Shown piece after piece: positions 1 to 12,300 of a DNA stretch of 64,000 bases. This stretch comes from Scolanthus callimorphus (lineage: Eukaryota > Cnidaria > Anthozoa > Actiniaria > Edwardsiidae), in NCBI GenBank assembly GCA_033964015.1, contig CM066914.1:20495023-20559022 (forward strand), written 5' to 3'. Positions within the stretch are counted from its first letter, which is position 1. Every line of letters begins with the position of its first letter. The notes beneath the pieces are model-generated. The model had not been told where the DNA came from and searched no databases. It saw only the letters and a list, made by a program, of their open reading frames with translations. A program made the position numbers and the translations under genes.

Positions 1-1742
1 TGTCTTTTCAACTAAATGACAGCATGACCAACTCAGAGGGTCTTCCGTATTTATTATTTTCTAATTACAGCCATTCTCAGTTACACGTGGTCGCCGGGAA
101 AAAAAGCTTGTAAGTGAAAATTCGTTTTTCTGTCTTGTCTGAGCGCGACAAGCCGGCGAAAGCACGTGCGTTGCCGTGGAAACTTGGACAAAAAAACGAG
201 TTTTCGCTTGCAAGCTTTTTTCCCGGCGACCACTGAGAATGGCTGGAAAAAGTGCAAACAAATAAATTACACTTACATTGCTTGTTACTGTCTAAAATGT
301 ACCTTTTAATAATGGTGTATTTATAGGGTAAACTAGTGTATTCACTATGGTGAACATGCATATACTGGTGCATAACCATGGTGAATATGCACATGCTCGA
401 TCATACACCATGGTATGTGAATATGCAAAGAAGTGTTTTTTTTTCTTGGCGGACGTCTTCAAAATGATAAATATTGGACGTGCAAAATTGACAATTAGTG
501 ATCACCGAATAACTTTTGAGGTTATGGAAACTAGATGATGAAGAGCATTGATTATTATCGTAGTATGAGGCCACGATTTTGTTGGATATGACTACTTACA
601 TTTACATGGTGTCAGATGTGGAACATTTCACTTCAATCGTTTATGCTAAAAATTGCCACCGGGCGGGCTCAATTTGTAGCACGTTGGTATACCGCCAATG
701 CGTAAAACAGAGGCACCTAACGGACATTTTCAGTAAAATATCTGTTTCGGTGGTTTTGTGACAGCTTGAACTTTAGCAGCTTTTGTAGAGAAACGGAATT
801 TCTGAAATGTATGGCAAAATTTTAAGTGTTCATGGTTTTCAAAATTTCGGACTGTAATACCCAGAAAAGAAACTAGATGCCGAAAAAGCTTAGACTGAAA
901 AATGATATAAAATTTCAAGAAGATATTGCTCGAAATTTAGCCAGCAAATGTTCTCAAGAATTCTAGATTCGATATTTTTTAGAAGCAGATTCTGTTATCA
1001 GTGACGGAAAGCCACAATCTGTTAATAACATTCGGTATTTCAGCAGTCCTTTAGTATCACAGCTTGTCCCGAACGCCAGTAAAAAACAGCCTGATCGTAC
1101 CTGCTATAACCTGGTTTACTTGGGTCACAAGATCTCTAACTAATTTTTTGGGCTCATCTCAAGTGTTAGTACTCACCAGCTGCGTCACAAAGCTTTCTTT
1201 GTTTGGTAGAACGAAGGCTGAACCAATCAAGATTAGATAGTTACTAAACACAGGTGTGTCCCCAGGAAATGGTTCTTACACTGGAGATTTTTGGCAGTAA
1301 TTTTTATCTCTGTTGAGCCTAATTTGTAATCTTAATTTTTGATCCCTGCTCTCGTTAAAAGTTCTGATCCCTGAGTCCGCTCGTCGGAGCCCTGATCCAG
1401 GTCATATTTTGAGCTTTGACCACTGAGCCATATGTTACGTAAGAAATAATACAAACTTGAATGGTTGATTAACAGCTTATAATTTTCATTTACACGATAT
1501 TTCGGTCAGCCAGTACCGACCTTCTTCAGGTAAACCCTTTCAATATGTTACGAGCCAATGTTTCTGACCAATGTTACGAGCCTGTAAAAAACAAGGACAT
1601 TTGATAATGGATCGTGGCCGCATACAATGAGCTCCCTCTATAATTGTCACAATGTGGCTGGTAACAATATTTGGTATATATATATATCAATTTTTCCGTG
1701 CTTACATTCCAGGGATACATTCGGTGGTTGTGCTGATGTGAA
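1..1742. other. Intergenic DNA upstream of the globin locus
   Basis: No coding exon can be supported here. The stretch contains the palindromic element at 68-245, several AT-rich blocks and a short TA run near 1677-1688. The open frames are short and lack splice sites or recognisable domains. The last few hundred bases would be the 5' flank of the upstream globin first exon at 1743. Confidence 0.6.
68..245. repeat. Palindromic MITE-like element
   Basis: The ends are perfect inverted copies (CAGCCATTCTCAG and CTGAGAATGGCTG), and the arms continue inward as near-inverted copies through the CGCCGGGAAAAAAAGCTTG block and its complement. The middle contains GAGCGCGACAAGCCGGCG. There is no coding capacity. 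The structure fits a non-autonomous DNA transposon or fold-back element. The family cannot be assigned by eye. Confidence 0.75.
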
Positions 1743-1906
1743 ATGGGTTGTTCAACCTCGCTGACGGCCAAGATGGCCGCTCTTGAGTTGCCCAGAAGAA
1801 AGAAAGAAATGATAGTTCTCTCTCTAGACGAAAAGGCTCTCATACAGGATACATGGAAGCTTATCGAGCCTTACCAGGGAATCATTGGAAAAACACTGTT
1901 CTTGAG
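1743..1906 (+). CDS. Globin first exon A (alternative first exon or relic paralogue)
   Basis: The frame starts MGCSTSL and runs 54 codons plus two bases to a good donor (AG|GTAAAG). The second half matches globin helices A-B: LSLDEKALIQDTWKLIEP is the usual pattern (acidic-Lys, Ile-x-x-x-Trp), and the exon ends FLR. Gly2-Cys3 is the N-myristoylation plus palmitoylation signature known from globin X. It has the same length (164 bp) and end phase (2) as the first exon at 3075-3238. No exon 2 or exon 3 is visible between the two, so it either splices to the shared exons at 4294 and 5257 or is the remnant of a duplicated gene. The exon call is firm; whether it is used is not known. Confidence 0.8.
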
Positions 1907-3074
1907 GTAAAGTATCTCTGAGCTCGCATCCCCGTCTGCCGACGAAAGAATCAATTTAAGCGGAATTATGGTGGACGTAGCACTGACCTGATAGTATTTC
2001 ATAGCGGCTGAATCTTTTTGAATTCTTCGAAGGGTTCTCACAGAATCAACGAAATCGCTATAACTTGTATGTCAGTATGTAAGATACAATCCAGAGCAGG
2101 ATCGAGGACGACGGCGCGCCGTATTTAGGACTAATAATTTTTGAATTTTTGATTTTCACGACGGGGTCGCCATTTTTATTCTAGTATATCAATACTGTAT
2201 ATTCTTTTTATTCAGCTGCATGTAATAGTTTGACTTGGCTGATTAAGGGTTATTTTGATGTGAAAATTTCGTAGTCAATAAAATAGTATTTATGCCATAA
2301 GTTGCCGGGCTTCCTATGTTTCGCCGGCGCGCGCGCGCTAAAATTGGCGGGAATTTGAGCGGTAAAATCGCAACCTCGTTCAGTAAAAATCACCCAATCA
2401 GAAACGCTCCTGGCACAATACACATAAAAATTGTTAGTTTAGATATATAGCAGGAATTTCAGGAATATAGCTGCCAATTTCTTAATTGGACAAGGAGTGC
2501 TGCTAATAGAGTCCTATTGATTTCAACGAGAAATAAAATCCAAAAGACTAGACTATCCAATCTTTGACAAAATAATTAGGAAAATCCGTGTTGACGATGT
2601 TTTTATTTGCCTGGAAATGCGCGAGGAAATCTCCTTCTTTACGTGAGATGCCCTCAAACTGAACTTAAGTAATTTGCACTTCACTGTCTGTTTCTGCAAG
2701 GAAATAATTCATAAAACCACACCAAAGTATAATACTAGTACAATATAATAGAATTGTATAAGATGGCTTTGGAGAGTTTCCGTGATTACTGCTTTTATTG
2801 GCTTCCTTTAATCAAAGCGCTTTCAAAGAAATAAGAGCTAAATCTCTCGTTCATTAAAGCACCCATACAAGAACACCATTAATAACGAACATTTACAAAT
2901 GACTACGTAATCACGAAACTCATTATATAGAATTAAAAAAAAACTACACAAATTAATCACATGGCTCTTTTTAAACATTAAACAATGGTTCATTATCATA
3001 CTTTAAACATGTTTTAGAGTGGCAAATATCTAGTCTCGTCAATAATCGTATTTTGCTAGAGGACGCCAGGCTAA
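1907..3074. other. Stretch between the two globin first exons
   Basis: No globin exon 2 or 3 could be found here. A CpG-rich patch around 2320-2360 (GCCGGCGCGCGCGCGC) lies in otherwise AT-rich DNA. The last 300 bases before 3075 are very AT-rich. It could hold the promoter of the downstream first exon; no specific core element is identified with confidence. Confidence 0.5.
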
Positions 3075-5388
3075 ATGGGTTGTGTAAATTCATCAGAAGG
3101 TAGAAAAGTTGGAAATGCAGAGGATTGTTTTAGTGAAAGCGACGGTTCTCTTCATCCAGAGGAGAAATTATTAATTCGTCAAACGTGGAAGCACATGGAA
3201 TCGCAGCAGGTTGAAATTGGTAAAAAGGTCTTTTTGAGGTCAGTGAGAAAAACAGCAGTGTATCCTAGTTCTTAGTGCAATGCTTTGAATCTGTATAAAA
3301 ATATTTTGTGGTGATGAAAGAACTTTCTATATGATTTGATGTTAATAATAACTGGGAGTGTCTTGGAAAAAGTAAAATCTTGTCCATTTTATAGGCTTAA
3401 ACTTTGCATTCAAGCTCAATCCTGTTAATATGCATTTAGATTCACAGTCATATAAGTTGTTTTGACCTTCTTGATTTGAATTTTTTTTTCAATAATTAAC
3501 TTTCTTTATCTATATTTGCAGCGCTTGTTCTAACCATAATATGAACAATAAAAAATTGTTTGAGTTTTTACTCTAGATGCATAGTACCTGGGCATATTTA
3601 TCATTTTCTGAGGGTAAACAAGTTAAAACATCGAAACATAATAATCAGACAATATTTTAATTAAATTCAGATCGTAAATGCTTTTGTGAGGTGCTACTTT
3701 TTAATTATATGAATAGATTTTCATCTATGGTCGAGTAATACATGAATCACGAAACACTTAAGTATTATTTGAGTTAAGTATTATCAGAAATGACATGAAT
3801 GAGCGAAGATTGGGCGTTGTATAAAAAGATTTAGGTATAATACCAAAAAAGCTTGTATAAATTCTTGAAAACTGAGTTCTGAGACTAAGTACAATTTTGA
3901 AAAGGCTCGACACTCAATCATACGCCAGAACCATCCCAAATCATCACATCAATCATAGTGGATTAAAGCGGATTTCATATGACTGCATGAAACCAATCGC
4001 AAAGTAATTACATCAATTCTGAATAAAACCCCTAGGAGTGATTGAAAAATGCTCTGAAATCCGATCTATGTACTTGTATCTACAATATCTATTATACCAC
4101 AACAGTCGACAATGATCACGTGACACGGATATATAACGAGATATTGGATACCCAACCCTCTAAACTGTATACTTATAAAGTACCGTTGTTTTGACCTCTT
4201 CCCTTGCTTGCCTTTAAAAGAAAATGTGGCTGGATAAGATACCGTATCTATTTTCCAAGGACGCGATCATAGTAATCTTTATTTGATCTACAGATTATTC
4301 GATGAACACCCTACATACCAAAACCTCTTCCCAGAATTCCGTAACCTCAGTCGGGAGGAGCTAAAGCGTACTCGTGCCCTGTACGGTCACGCCCGGCGCG
4401 TAATGAAGGCTATTGAGAATGCCGTCACAAGTATGGATGACATCCAGACATTTGCGTGTTACCTAGAAGACCTGGGAAAACGGCATGAGAAGCGAGCACT
4501 AAAACCAACGCATCTAGTGGTAGGTTCGTCTTTTCTACCCGCAGCGACTAACCTTTTTAAAAAATATGTATGAAGACCATATTACATCTTTTGTATATAC
4601 AAGTATAATATAAATGCGATATTGTTTTCTCTATCTTATATAAATGTCCTTATTTCAATTGTCTTTGCATTTAAATCACTCTTTAAATAATTGTTTTATT
4701 TGTTGGTCTCCGTTTAGACTTTGAAGACACATCCATCCCCCCTATAGATCTATCCCAAGCACTACCCCATCACTACCCCTCTAACCCAACACACAGCAAA
4801 CAAAAACTAATAGGGAAATATGAAAAAAGAAACACAAGCCGCGACTAACCTAAAAATCTGCATGCTAGCAGGGGCGTAGCCAGGGGGAGGGGGGTCCCCC
4901 CCCTCTCCCCGCAGCGGAACCCCTCCTCGCCTCTGTTCTGGACCGACTTACTACTAAAATTGTAAATATTTAATAGACAACAAATAAAAGCTCCAAATGT
5001 AGCAAAACTACGTTTTGGCTTCCGTTCACCTTTTAAAACAGGCCCATGAACTTTATCTAAGTTTTGTTTGTATTTTATGGTGGAAGTTGCCTTTTGGAGC
5101 CTAGCTGCTAGTCCATATTAGAAAACCTTTCAAAGTCTGCTTAGAATAACCCAGCTGCTGGTGGAACAATGGCCTAGCATTTATTGACGCTAGATATTTA
5201 TGCGTATATGATTATAGTATTTATTGTTTATTAACATTCATCTTATTTTCCAACAGCATATGCAAGATGCATTTATCTACGCCATTCGCCAAGTTTTAAG
5301 CTCGCAATGGTCAAGTGATACCTCTATGGTGTGGAACAAGATGTTTCTATTTGTCGCTAACAAGATGCTACAGGGTTGCAAAGCCTGA
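3075..5388 (+). CDS. Membrane-anchored globin (globin X / neuroglobin-like), three exons
   Basis: Exons are 3075-3238, 4294-4519 and 5257-5388, giving 173 residues. The product is a haem globin. The N-terminus MGCVNSS carries the Gly2/Cys3 acylation signal, so membrane attachment is expected as described for globin X. Helices A-B end at FLR. Exon 2 holds Phe67 (CD1), distal His87 (E7, in LYGHARRVMKAI) and proximal His119 (F8, in LGKRH), with a 32-residue E7-F8 spacing as in neuroglobin. Exon 3 gives helices G-H and stops at 5386-5388. Introns fall at B12.2 (phase 2) and G7.0 (phase 0), the ancestral globin positions. The exon 2 donor is taken as GTG|GTAGGT by comparison with the minus-strand paralogue. 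A possible poly(A) signal AATAAA lies at 5755. Ligand role (oxygen, NO, redox signalling) cannot be decided from sequence. Confidence 0.92.
3239..4293 (+). other. Globin intron 1
   Basis: The donor is AG|GTCAGT after 3238 and the acceptor is CTACAG before 4294. The intron is AT-rich with no domains. It includes a 30-bp block at 4174-4203 that recurs exactly at 12255-12284 in the intron of the other globin gene. Confidence 0.75.
4520..5256 (+). other. Globin intron 2
   Basis: It holds a short GC-rich piece at about 4868-4935 with GGGGCGTAGCCAGGGGG followed by a C run, which looks like the end of a dispersed repeat. The rest is AT-rich. The acceptor is TTCCAACAG before 5257. Confidence 0.65.
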
Positions 5389-6460
5389 TATTATATTATG
5401 TCCATATTATAAGTCATACGTACACAAGAGGGAGATATTATGACATATGACTCATGCATTCGTGACGTAATTTCCGACGGAGATCTTCGACAAGGAGCGA
5501 AATGTTAGCAATACCGAACTACCCAGCGGTACACAAAGCACGGTACTTGAGCACGAGAGCCCTTACTTACCCTGTGTTTAAAGCGCGGTCTACATGCACG
5601 AGCAATGTTTCCTTGACAAGGAACTTGACCGTGTCGAAGTGCCAGCAATTTTTTCTTGATAATTTTTATTTGCTCATGTAGACGAGACAAAATTGACAAT
5701 GTTTCATTGAAAAGTATCTTTGTTGAAAGCCAGCATATCTAGCTTTTATTTGACAATAAAACTTGTCACATACAAAAAATTTCTCCTGTAGACGGCCGTC
5801 AACGAAAAATTGACAATTTCCCTGATGTCATCATTAGTTTCCAAACACCATATCATGCACTCACGGCTGGTTCTGCGACCAAGATGACGGCCTCCGTCTA
5901 TGGCTCCTCCGCAGTCGCCTCTCTCCCTATACCGTCTCAGAACACCGGAAGAGGCTGTGGCGAGAACCGGAACCGGAAACACAGCGGGAGAGAGGAAGAA
6001 AAGAAGAGAGAGACGAACTCCTTCTCATTTTTCTTGCCTCTTCCCCGCCCCCCTTCGTAATTTGTTGTGGCTAACCCACAGGAAGCCCAATTTCCTGTTT
6101 CCTTTTTCTAAGTGGAGTTGCTTGCGGAGGAGGCTAGCCTCCGTCGTCTACACGAGCAATTGTTCCTTGTTTGTGTTTGTATGTCTGCTGACCTAATGAT
6201 TGTTGGCGCTTAAAAACAGATTACTTCCGGCAAATATTTGTTGCACGTTTACACGGTCAAGTTCCATTGTCAAAGGAAAAGTTGTCAATAAAACATTGTT
6301 CGTGTAAAATGTGCTTACATCAACGCGCGCAGTGAAACAAGGATGACCATGAATGGGGTGCACCATGAGGGTGTATAATTAGCGCGCTACATATAATATT
6401 CAGCTTGCACGTCCACCAGACACTAGCAACGAAACTGAATACAAGTATTTAGTAAAGAGT

Positions 6461-6630
6461 CGTATGATATCTCTTGTGTCGAATTTAAGGAAGAGATATC
6501 ATACGATTCGAGAACATTTAAATCTTCAGTCGGTAGACTCGAAATATCACTCAAAAATGGCACTCAAAAAGGCGATATCGCACTCGTTTCTGCTATTTTC
6601 TCAGCGGAATCTGCCGACTGAAGCTTTGAT
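6461..6630. repeat. MITE family 1 (GATATCTC...GAGATATC), copy 1
   Basis: A 5' hairpin (CGTATGATATCTCTT and its complement) is followed by CTTCAGTCGGTAGA, the block CACTCAAAAAGGCGATATCGC, and the inverted end TCTGCCGACTGAAG. Related copies are at 24040-24140 (partial), 27951-27995 (fragment) and 50244-50455 (full length). A short open frame inside is not a gene. Confidence 0.75.
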
Positions 6631-7209
6631 AAAATCGCCTACTCTAACCTGAATCGCGCATTGAGCAGGCGAAATAATCGCGTCAGGTCAATTGGCTGAA
6701 CATGATTGGCGCGTGGTTTTAGTTTGGCAGTTTTTTTTATTCTTTTCGCCAGCTAACAAGAGTATGCGATTCAAGCAAAATCACATGCTTGACTCAGTTG
6801 ATATTTTGTTATTTCTTGCAATGTCTGGTGGAATCAAAAGGTTTGAAGTCAGGTTTCACGTACTGGTGTTACTGGTCATGCCATGCCGGATTCTTATGGT
6901 TCTTTCGATAGCTCTACTTCAGAGAAAAAGGAACCCTACAACTCGTAAAAGTTTCAATTTATGGAACGTTTTTTATGAAATGACCAAGATATATAACTTT
7001 TTAGTATAAATTAACTAGAGGTGTATAACAAATCCTGCATTTCTATTGGCCATCCTACTAATGGTCTATTAGTGACAGACCTTGTTTATGAAATTGGCGA
7101 TTTTGCTGCTCAGCTTTTCCGGTAAAGAAATCATGGCGGAGGCATTTATATTAAAACAATTAGACCTCAAGGCAGAATGGGCCGTTATTCAATAAGTTAT
7201 ATATCTTAT

Positions 7210-7405
7210 TTAAGCATTAGAGCATAACTTTCTAGGACTTTATCGGCGCAATAGAGCACCGTGATGTTGGGAGAGACATGAGAACATTGTAAAATCACGA
7301 GCCGCAGGCGAGTGATTTTAAAACGTTTCGAGTGTCTCTACCAATATCACAAGTGCTCTATTCACCGATAAAGTCATAGAAAGTTTTGCTCTAATGCTTT
7401 TATGA
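7210..7405. repeat. MITE family 2 (TTTATCGG...AGAGCAC), full palindrome
   Basis: The inverted arms read AAGCATTAGAGCA...CTTTATCGGCGCAATAGAGCAC on the left and GTGCTCTATTCACCGATAAAG...TGCTCTAATGCTT on the right, with ATCACGAGCC-type inner sequence. Related ends occur at 7420-7858, 7880-8005 and 34957-35045. Confidence 0.8.
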
Positions 7406-7419
7406 TATAGCGGGAGAGA

Positions 7420-7858
7420 ACCATTACTTTATCGGTGAAATAGAGCATAGATTTGGACCAATCAGAGCGCGCGTTATATCGCTATATTATAAAAAGTTAT
7501 ATACATCCTTTGGAAAAAAATGTTAACAAGATACATAAATAATATACATATGTCATTTGTATTTGTGCCGGATACACACTACAAATAGCGCGGGTAACGC
7601 TCTTAGAGTGCTTTGTTTCAGGTTAAGAGTCTTACACACGGCGGTATCTACGAAATCTGTACAATGTTGAAAAACAAATACAAAAGACTGAAAAGACATA
7701 TGTACATTATGTATATCTCTTATTATTTTTTTTCCAAAGAGTGTATCTTATAAAGTTATATAAGTTATATATCTTATAAAGTTTTATAATACAGCTACAG
7801 ATTGGTCCAAATTTATGCTCTATTTCACTGATAAAGTAATGGTTTCCCCCGCTAGATC
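7420..7858. repeat. Second, longer family-2 inverted-repeat element
   Basis: The left arm AGCGGGAGAGAACCATTACTTTATCGG is mirrored by GATAAAGTAATGGTTTCCCCCGCT on the right. The arms continue inward through ATTTGGACCAATC and GATTGGTCCAAAT, and again through the CATATG/CATATGT and TTTTCCAAAG blocks. About 440 bp with no coding capacity. Confidence 0.75.
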
Positions 7859-7879
7859 ATAAAAGCCGTTAGGGTACAA

Positions 7880-8005
7880 CATTCAATGACTTTTTAGGAA
7901 AAATAGAGCACTTGTGATGTTTACCTTCTCGTGTTTCTCCCATCATCACGCGTGCTCTATTTTGCCGATAAATTCATAGGAAGTTGTGCTCTAATGCTTA
8001 AATAC
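7880..8005. repeat. Short family-2 palindrome
   Basis: AAAATAGAGCACTTGTGATG and CATCACGCGTGCTCTATTTT are inverted copies, and TGCTCTAATGCTTAAAT closes the right end. It is an abbreviated copy of the element at 7210-7405. Confidence 0.65.
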
Positions 8006-8014
8006 ACCTATTTC

Positions 8015-8206
8015 AACGTAAAACCATGAACCATGCATCATATGAAGACGCTATTTCTCGTATTTTCCTCGAGTTTGGCAAACCAAACCAAACTAAAACC
8101 ACCCAATGGCACTTTAACACTTTGAGACACAATTTGGCGTGAACCGCTTTGTTTTAGGCAGGAATTACCATTACGACTTATGAAGCATGGTTCATGGTTT
8201 TACGTT
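8015..8206. repeat. 192-bp MITE with perfect 22-bp terminal inverted repeats
   Basis: The first 22 bases (8015-8036, starting AACGTAAAACCATG) and the last 22 bases (8185-8206, ending CATGGTTTTACGTT) are exact reverse complements. The inside is not palindromic, unlike the neighbouring elements, so this is a classical TIR-bounded element. A target-site duplication is not obvious. Confidence 0.8.
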
Positions 8207-9339
8207 TTGCAGAGCAACGTTAATTGAAACAGGTGTATACAGCGCAGGCCTCTGCCTCGACACTTCTGACGCCTGGATGTTTGGTTCGACAACATTTTGC
8301 ACGATTTTCGCTCGAAGGGAGCGAAAGCCTTGCCATGGAAGCCTTGCCATGGAATCGTTGCAAAAAGAGAGTTTTGTTTTGCAAGTTCTCTCGTTAAATC
8401 TAATGGTGCTACTAAATACAGCGATAAACATGAAAGGAATATAAACAGCATATCTCCGAGCTATAACGTGCAAAGTACCTACTATAGATGAACACTACTT
8501 GTTATATATTTCTGTCATAAGCGTCATGGAGTGTTCATTCTTTTCTATCTCTAAAGTATACTGTATATTGTATCAAATGTAAATATAAAGAAGCTTTATA
8601 ATCTACCAGCCTATAACTTTCTTCTTCCAAGGTTCCACCATAAAAGGGAACGTTCTTGTTGTTCCCGGATCAAAAACTAGATGGGAACATAGCACGCAAT
8701 CTACGGCATTGTAGTCAGATGAACCAGGAGCAGTTGCGTGTGTTCTCACTAACATGTTTCAAGCAGCGTAGCGCGGTGCATTCAAAACATGGAGTGGGCT
8801 TTTTGCAGCTGTCAATCAGATCTTTTGCTATCTTTTCAAGCTTTCGCAGTGGCGCAGTGTCTAACAGTGGAAGCCATACGACTGCAGCGGGCCACACTGC
8901 GCAAGGATTGGCTCGCACGGTTCGCATTGATTGAAAACGCAGAGAAACCCAACTGCCAACCTACACAAAGCTTACAACGGCGAGGTTTCTGGTTATCTGA
9001 TCAGCACATAGTTGTGAATAAGCTTTTTTCCTAAGATATCCTAAGAGCAACTCTGTTACAAATAGACTTTGTTCATTTTGCAAAGTTTGCAGTCATCTTT
9101 GAAATACTTTGAAACCATTAAGTGCCCAGCACTTTTTATGATAAACGCAATAATATTTCAGGTCAAATTGTGTGGATGGTTTTGCAAGGTTGGACTGCTG
9201 TTAATACGAATTAACATTTGTTCCCATCTTCTCAAGTTTTGCCGCTCTGCATGTCACCCAGAGACGCCTTGCATTTTTCTTTCGTTTACTCGACTGGTGT
9301 CTCGTAGCAAATACCATGTACCACTGCAAGCATCGAATC

Positions 9340-12300
9340 CTATCGATAGGTCTCTATTTTATGAATACCGTCCAGCATTTCGTCCACAATAAAGCCGTAC
9401 AGGTCACCCCATGCTGCGGCGACCTCAGTGGAGCAATCTTCTTGTAGCATGTCCTGTAATGTCCACAGAAGGGCCTCGCCTACAACCTGAATAAAATAAG
9501 AGTCAAACACTATAAGCAATTATTGGATGGGGTTTTTGTGATTTCCAGAATAAACAATGTCGAGACAAGTGGAATCAGGTGAGGCCGTAAGGCCGAGCCT
9601 GATTCCACTTGGCGAGACATTGTTTATTCTGGAAATCACAAAAACCGAATTCAATAATTGTTTTATTATACATTGATTCAGGAAAAATACTTTTTTTCTG
9701 TCAAACAATGTCTTTTACACAAGCGCCTTGTTAAATAGGGAAACATTCAAGTGCTCTAGTCCCACTATGCATTGCGCGCGTAGGATCAAGAATCAGCTAG
9801 CTGATTCTTGGAGACCCTCAAAATGCGTGATTCCCAAAGTAAAGCGCGCGCTTTTAGCCAATCAGAATCGAGATAGTGAGTACAATGTATAATAATAAAT
9901 AATATCGGTTTCTCGATAGGTAGTATGGCTAATTTTTTGAGCAGCACTATTCGCGCGGGAGGTGGGGAGATGTATGATTTCACAAATATCACAGTTCAAA
10001 ATAATGTGTAATTGTAATTATTATACATTGTACTCACTATCTCGATTCTGATTGGCTAAGAGCGCGCGCTTTACTTTGGGAATCACGCACTTTGAGGGTC
10101 TTCAAGAATCAGCATGCTGATTCTTCAAGAATCAGCTAGCTGATTCTTGATGCGCGCGCAATGCATCATGGGACTAGGGCACTTTCCCTATTTTAACAAG
10201 GCGCTTGTGTAAAATAAATTGCTTGACAGAAAGAAAAGTATTTTTACTGAATCAATGTATAATAAAACAATTATTGAATTCGGTTTTTGTGATCTCCAGA
10301 ATAAACAATGTCTCGCCAAGTGGAATCAAGCTCGGCCTCACGGCCTCGCCTGATTCCACCTGTCTCGCTCGACATTGTTTATTCTGGACATCACAAAAAC
10401 CTCATCCAATAATTGCTTAATGTTCAGTGTTAGACTCTCCAGATTTGCATTACGATTAATCTCACGACGCCAATCGCTACCAAGCGGTCGTAAGAACGGA
10501 CTCTGAGGATGGACTCTGCACGTATGTGAGAAAATTGCGTGAAAGTGATTGCAGTCGTCTTGGCTTACAAAGGAATCAGTCAGTCACATGTTGAATGCGT
10601 TATACTGGTTTAACTTGGCTTGTGATTGGCTGACGGGGAAACCATTCAGCAGACAGCAGTAACGCTTGGTTTGACTACATAGCAGTCATTGGGAATTCGC
10701 TATATTACATCCTTACATTAAAATGATCCCTTGTAACTCCCCAGGGCTTGTGTCGTATTCCAAGGTTTGTCAAGTAAGACGTGAACGTCTCGGCATCCTC
10801 GAGTGCCTTCACTGCATTCTCAATGGCCGCCATCACTCGTTTGCCGTGTAAGTACAGTGACCGGGAATTGAGCAAGTCTTTCAGCTCCTTTCCTTTGAAT
10901 GCCGGGAACGTGTCTTGCAAATCTGGGTTGACTTCGAACAATCTGGTTATAAAGAGAAAAGCTCAAGCTAAATATAGCACAGATCACGAAAGTAGTATAG
11001 GAGGGACGGAATAAGACCTTTTTTGCGGGTGAGCAGGAGCTTTCTTCCGGTGAGGATGGTGAGGATTAACGTCACAGACTATTTCTAGCTCTTTTTTGGA
11101 GTCCATTTCCGGGAGGAGGAGGTCACAGACTATTTGCGGGTGAGCAGGAGCTCACTTCCGGTGAGGAGCCGCGTGACCTCACAGTCTATTTTGGATAACC
11201 CATTAAAAGAATATGTGATGAGGTCTATTTCTCGGAGGAATACTAATGTCCGAAAGGAATATTTAATGAACCCGACGATATGCCCTGTGTGCTGAAGTCC
11301 TAGTGTATTTAGAAACCATCACAAAACTCATTGTTGCAATCCGTTTCCATCCGCTCTGTAATAGGTCAACGAAGCCTACAATCATGATCACTTTGTAGTT
11401 CTGGAAAGAGGACGAAACAACGGTTCTCGACTCGATAGGTATCGGGGATGGTGAATTTGGTGGTGGGGCATCAGGTACTACTGCCCCGCTATAGGTATCC
11501 AGTGGTATATTTTTCTCGAAGCAATAAAGGCATACCCGCATACTGCAGAAATGTGTTGTTCTCTTCGTGTAGAGTACAACGTTAGGTTATCGCCATGATT
11601 CAAGTCGAAAATCCGATTTTTAGGAAAATTGAAAGAGGTAGTGGGTCTCGGGTACCTACCCCCTTATCTGGATACTTATAGGGGGGCGCATTTTCGGTCG
11701 AATTATAATTCGAAAATTTTATCAATGACTTAGCTCAAATTTGCCACAAGCAGTGGAAAGAGCGTGCTGAAATTAGTAAAACTGCCAAGTTTGAGACCGA
11801 TCGGTTACAAACTCGCGAAGATTCAGCCTTGCAAACAAACGTAAACAAGCCGTACTTTTACAGAGGTTGGTATGGAATTTTTAATTGGGGGGCAAAATCT
11901 TGCCCAAAACTAGAAATATCTATAACTTCGGCCCGGCCCCTTTCAACGGATCGCCCTGAAACTTGGGATTATTGCTTATTGCCTATGCGCTCTTCGAATG
12001 GAAGGTTTAGATTTTAGCTAGCTTATTAATTAAAGATATTAGAATTATATTTACATTTTTATAAAACCGTTTCATTTTTGACGTAGCGTCGCACCTCTGT
12101 TTTTAGTGTTTGATGAAATGTGGCCAAACTCAAAATTGGTTTTATGACTAATTTCAATGTGATCTTTTCCGTGGTATGGATGGATTGTAACTTGGACGCC
12201 TGTATCAAAAGTTGAAGATTTCGTGGCATGTCGTGACGTCACGATGCGCCCACCTATAAAGTACCGTTGTTTTGACCTCTTCCCCAAGGGCTATTTAACG

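Larger units (their letters stand above)
5389..9339. other. Intergenic region between the convergent globin genes
   Basis: No gene is supported. This is a repeat nest: MITE-like copies at 6461-6630, 7210-7405, 7420-7858, 7880-8005 and 8015-8206. Open frames at 8190-8490 on both strands overlap one another and a duplicated CATGGAAGCCTTGC motif (about 8326-8352). None has a domain or splice support. Confidence 0.6.

Noticed and set aside
1574..1843. Minus-strand 89-codon open frame across the upstream globin exon
   Set aside because: Shadow of the plus-strand exon at 1743-1906, which has globin residues and a donor.
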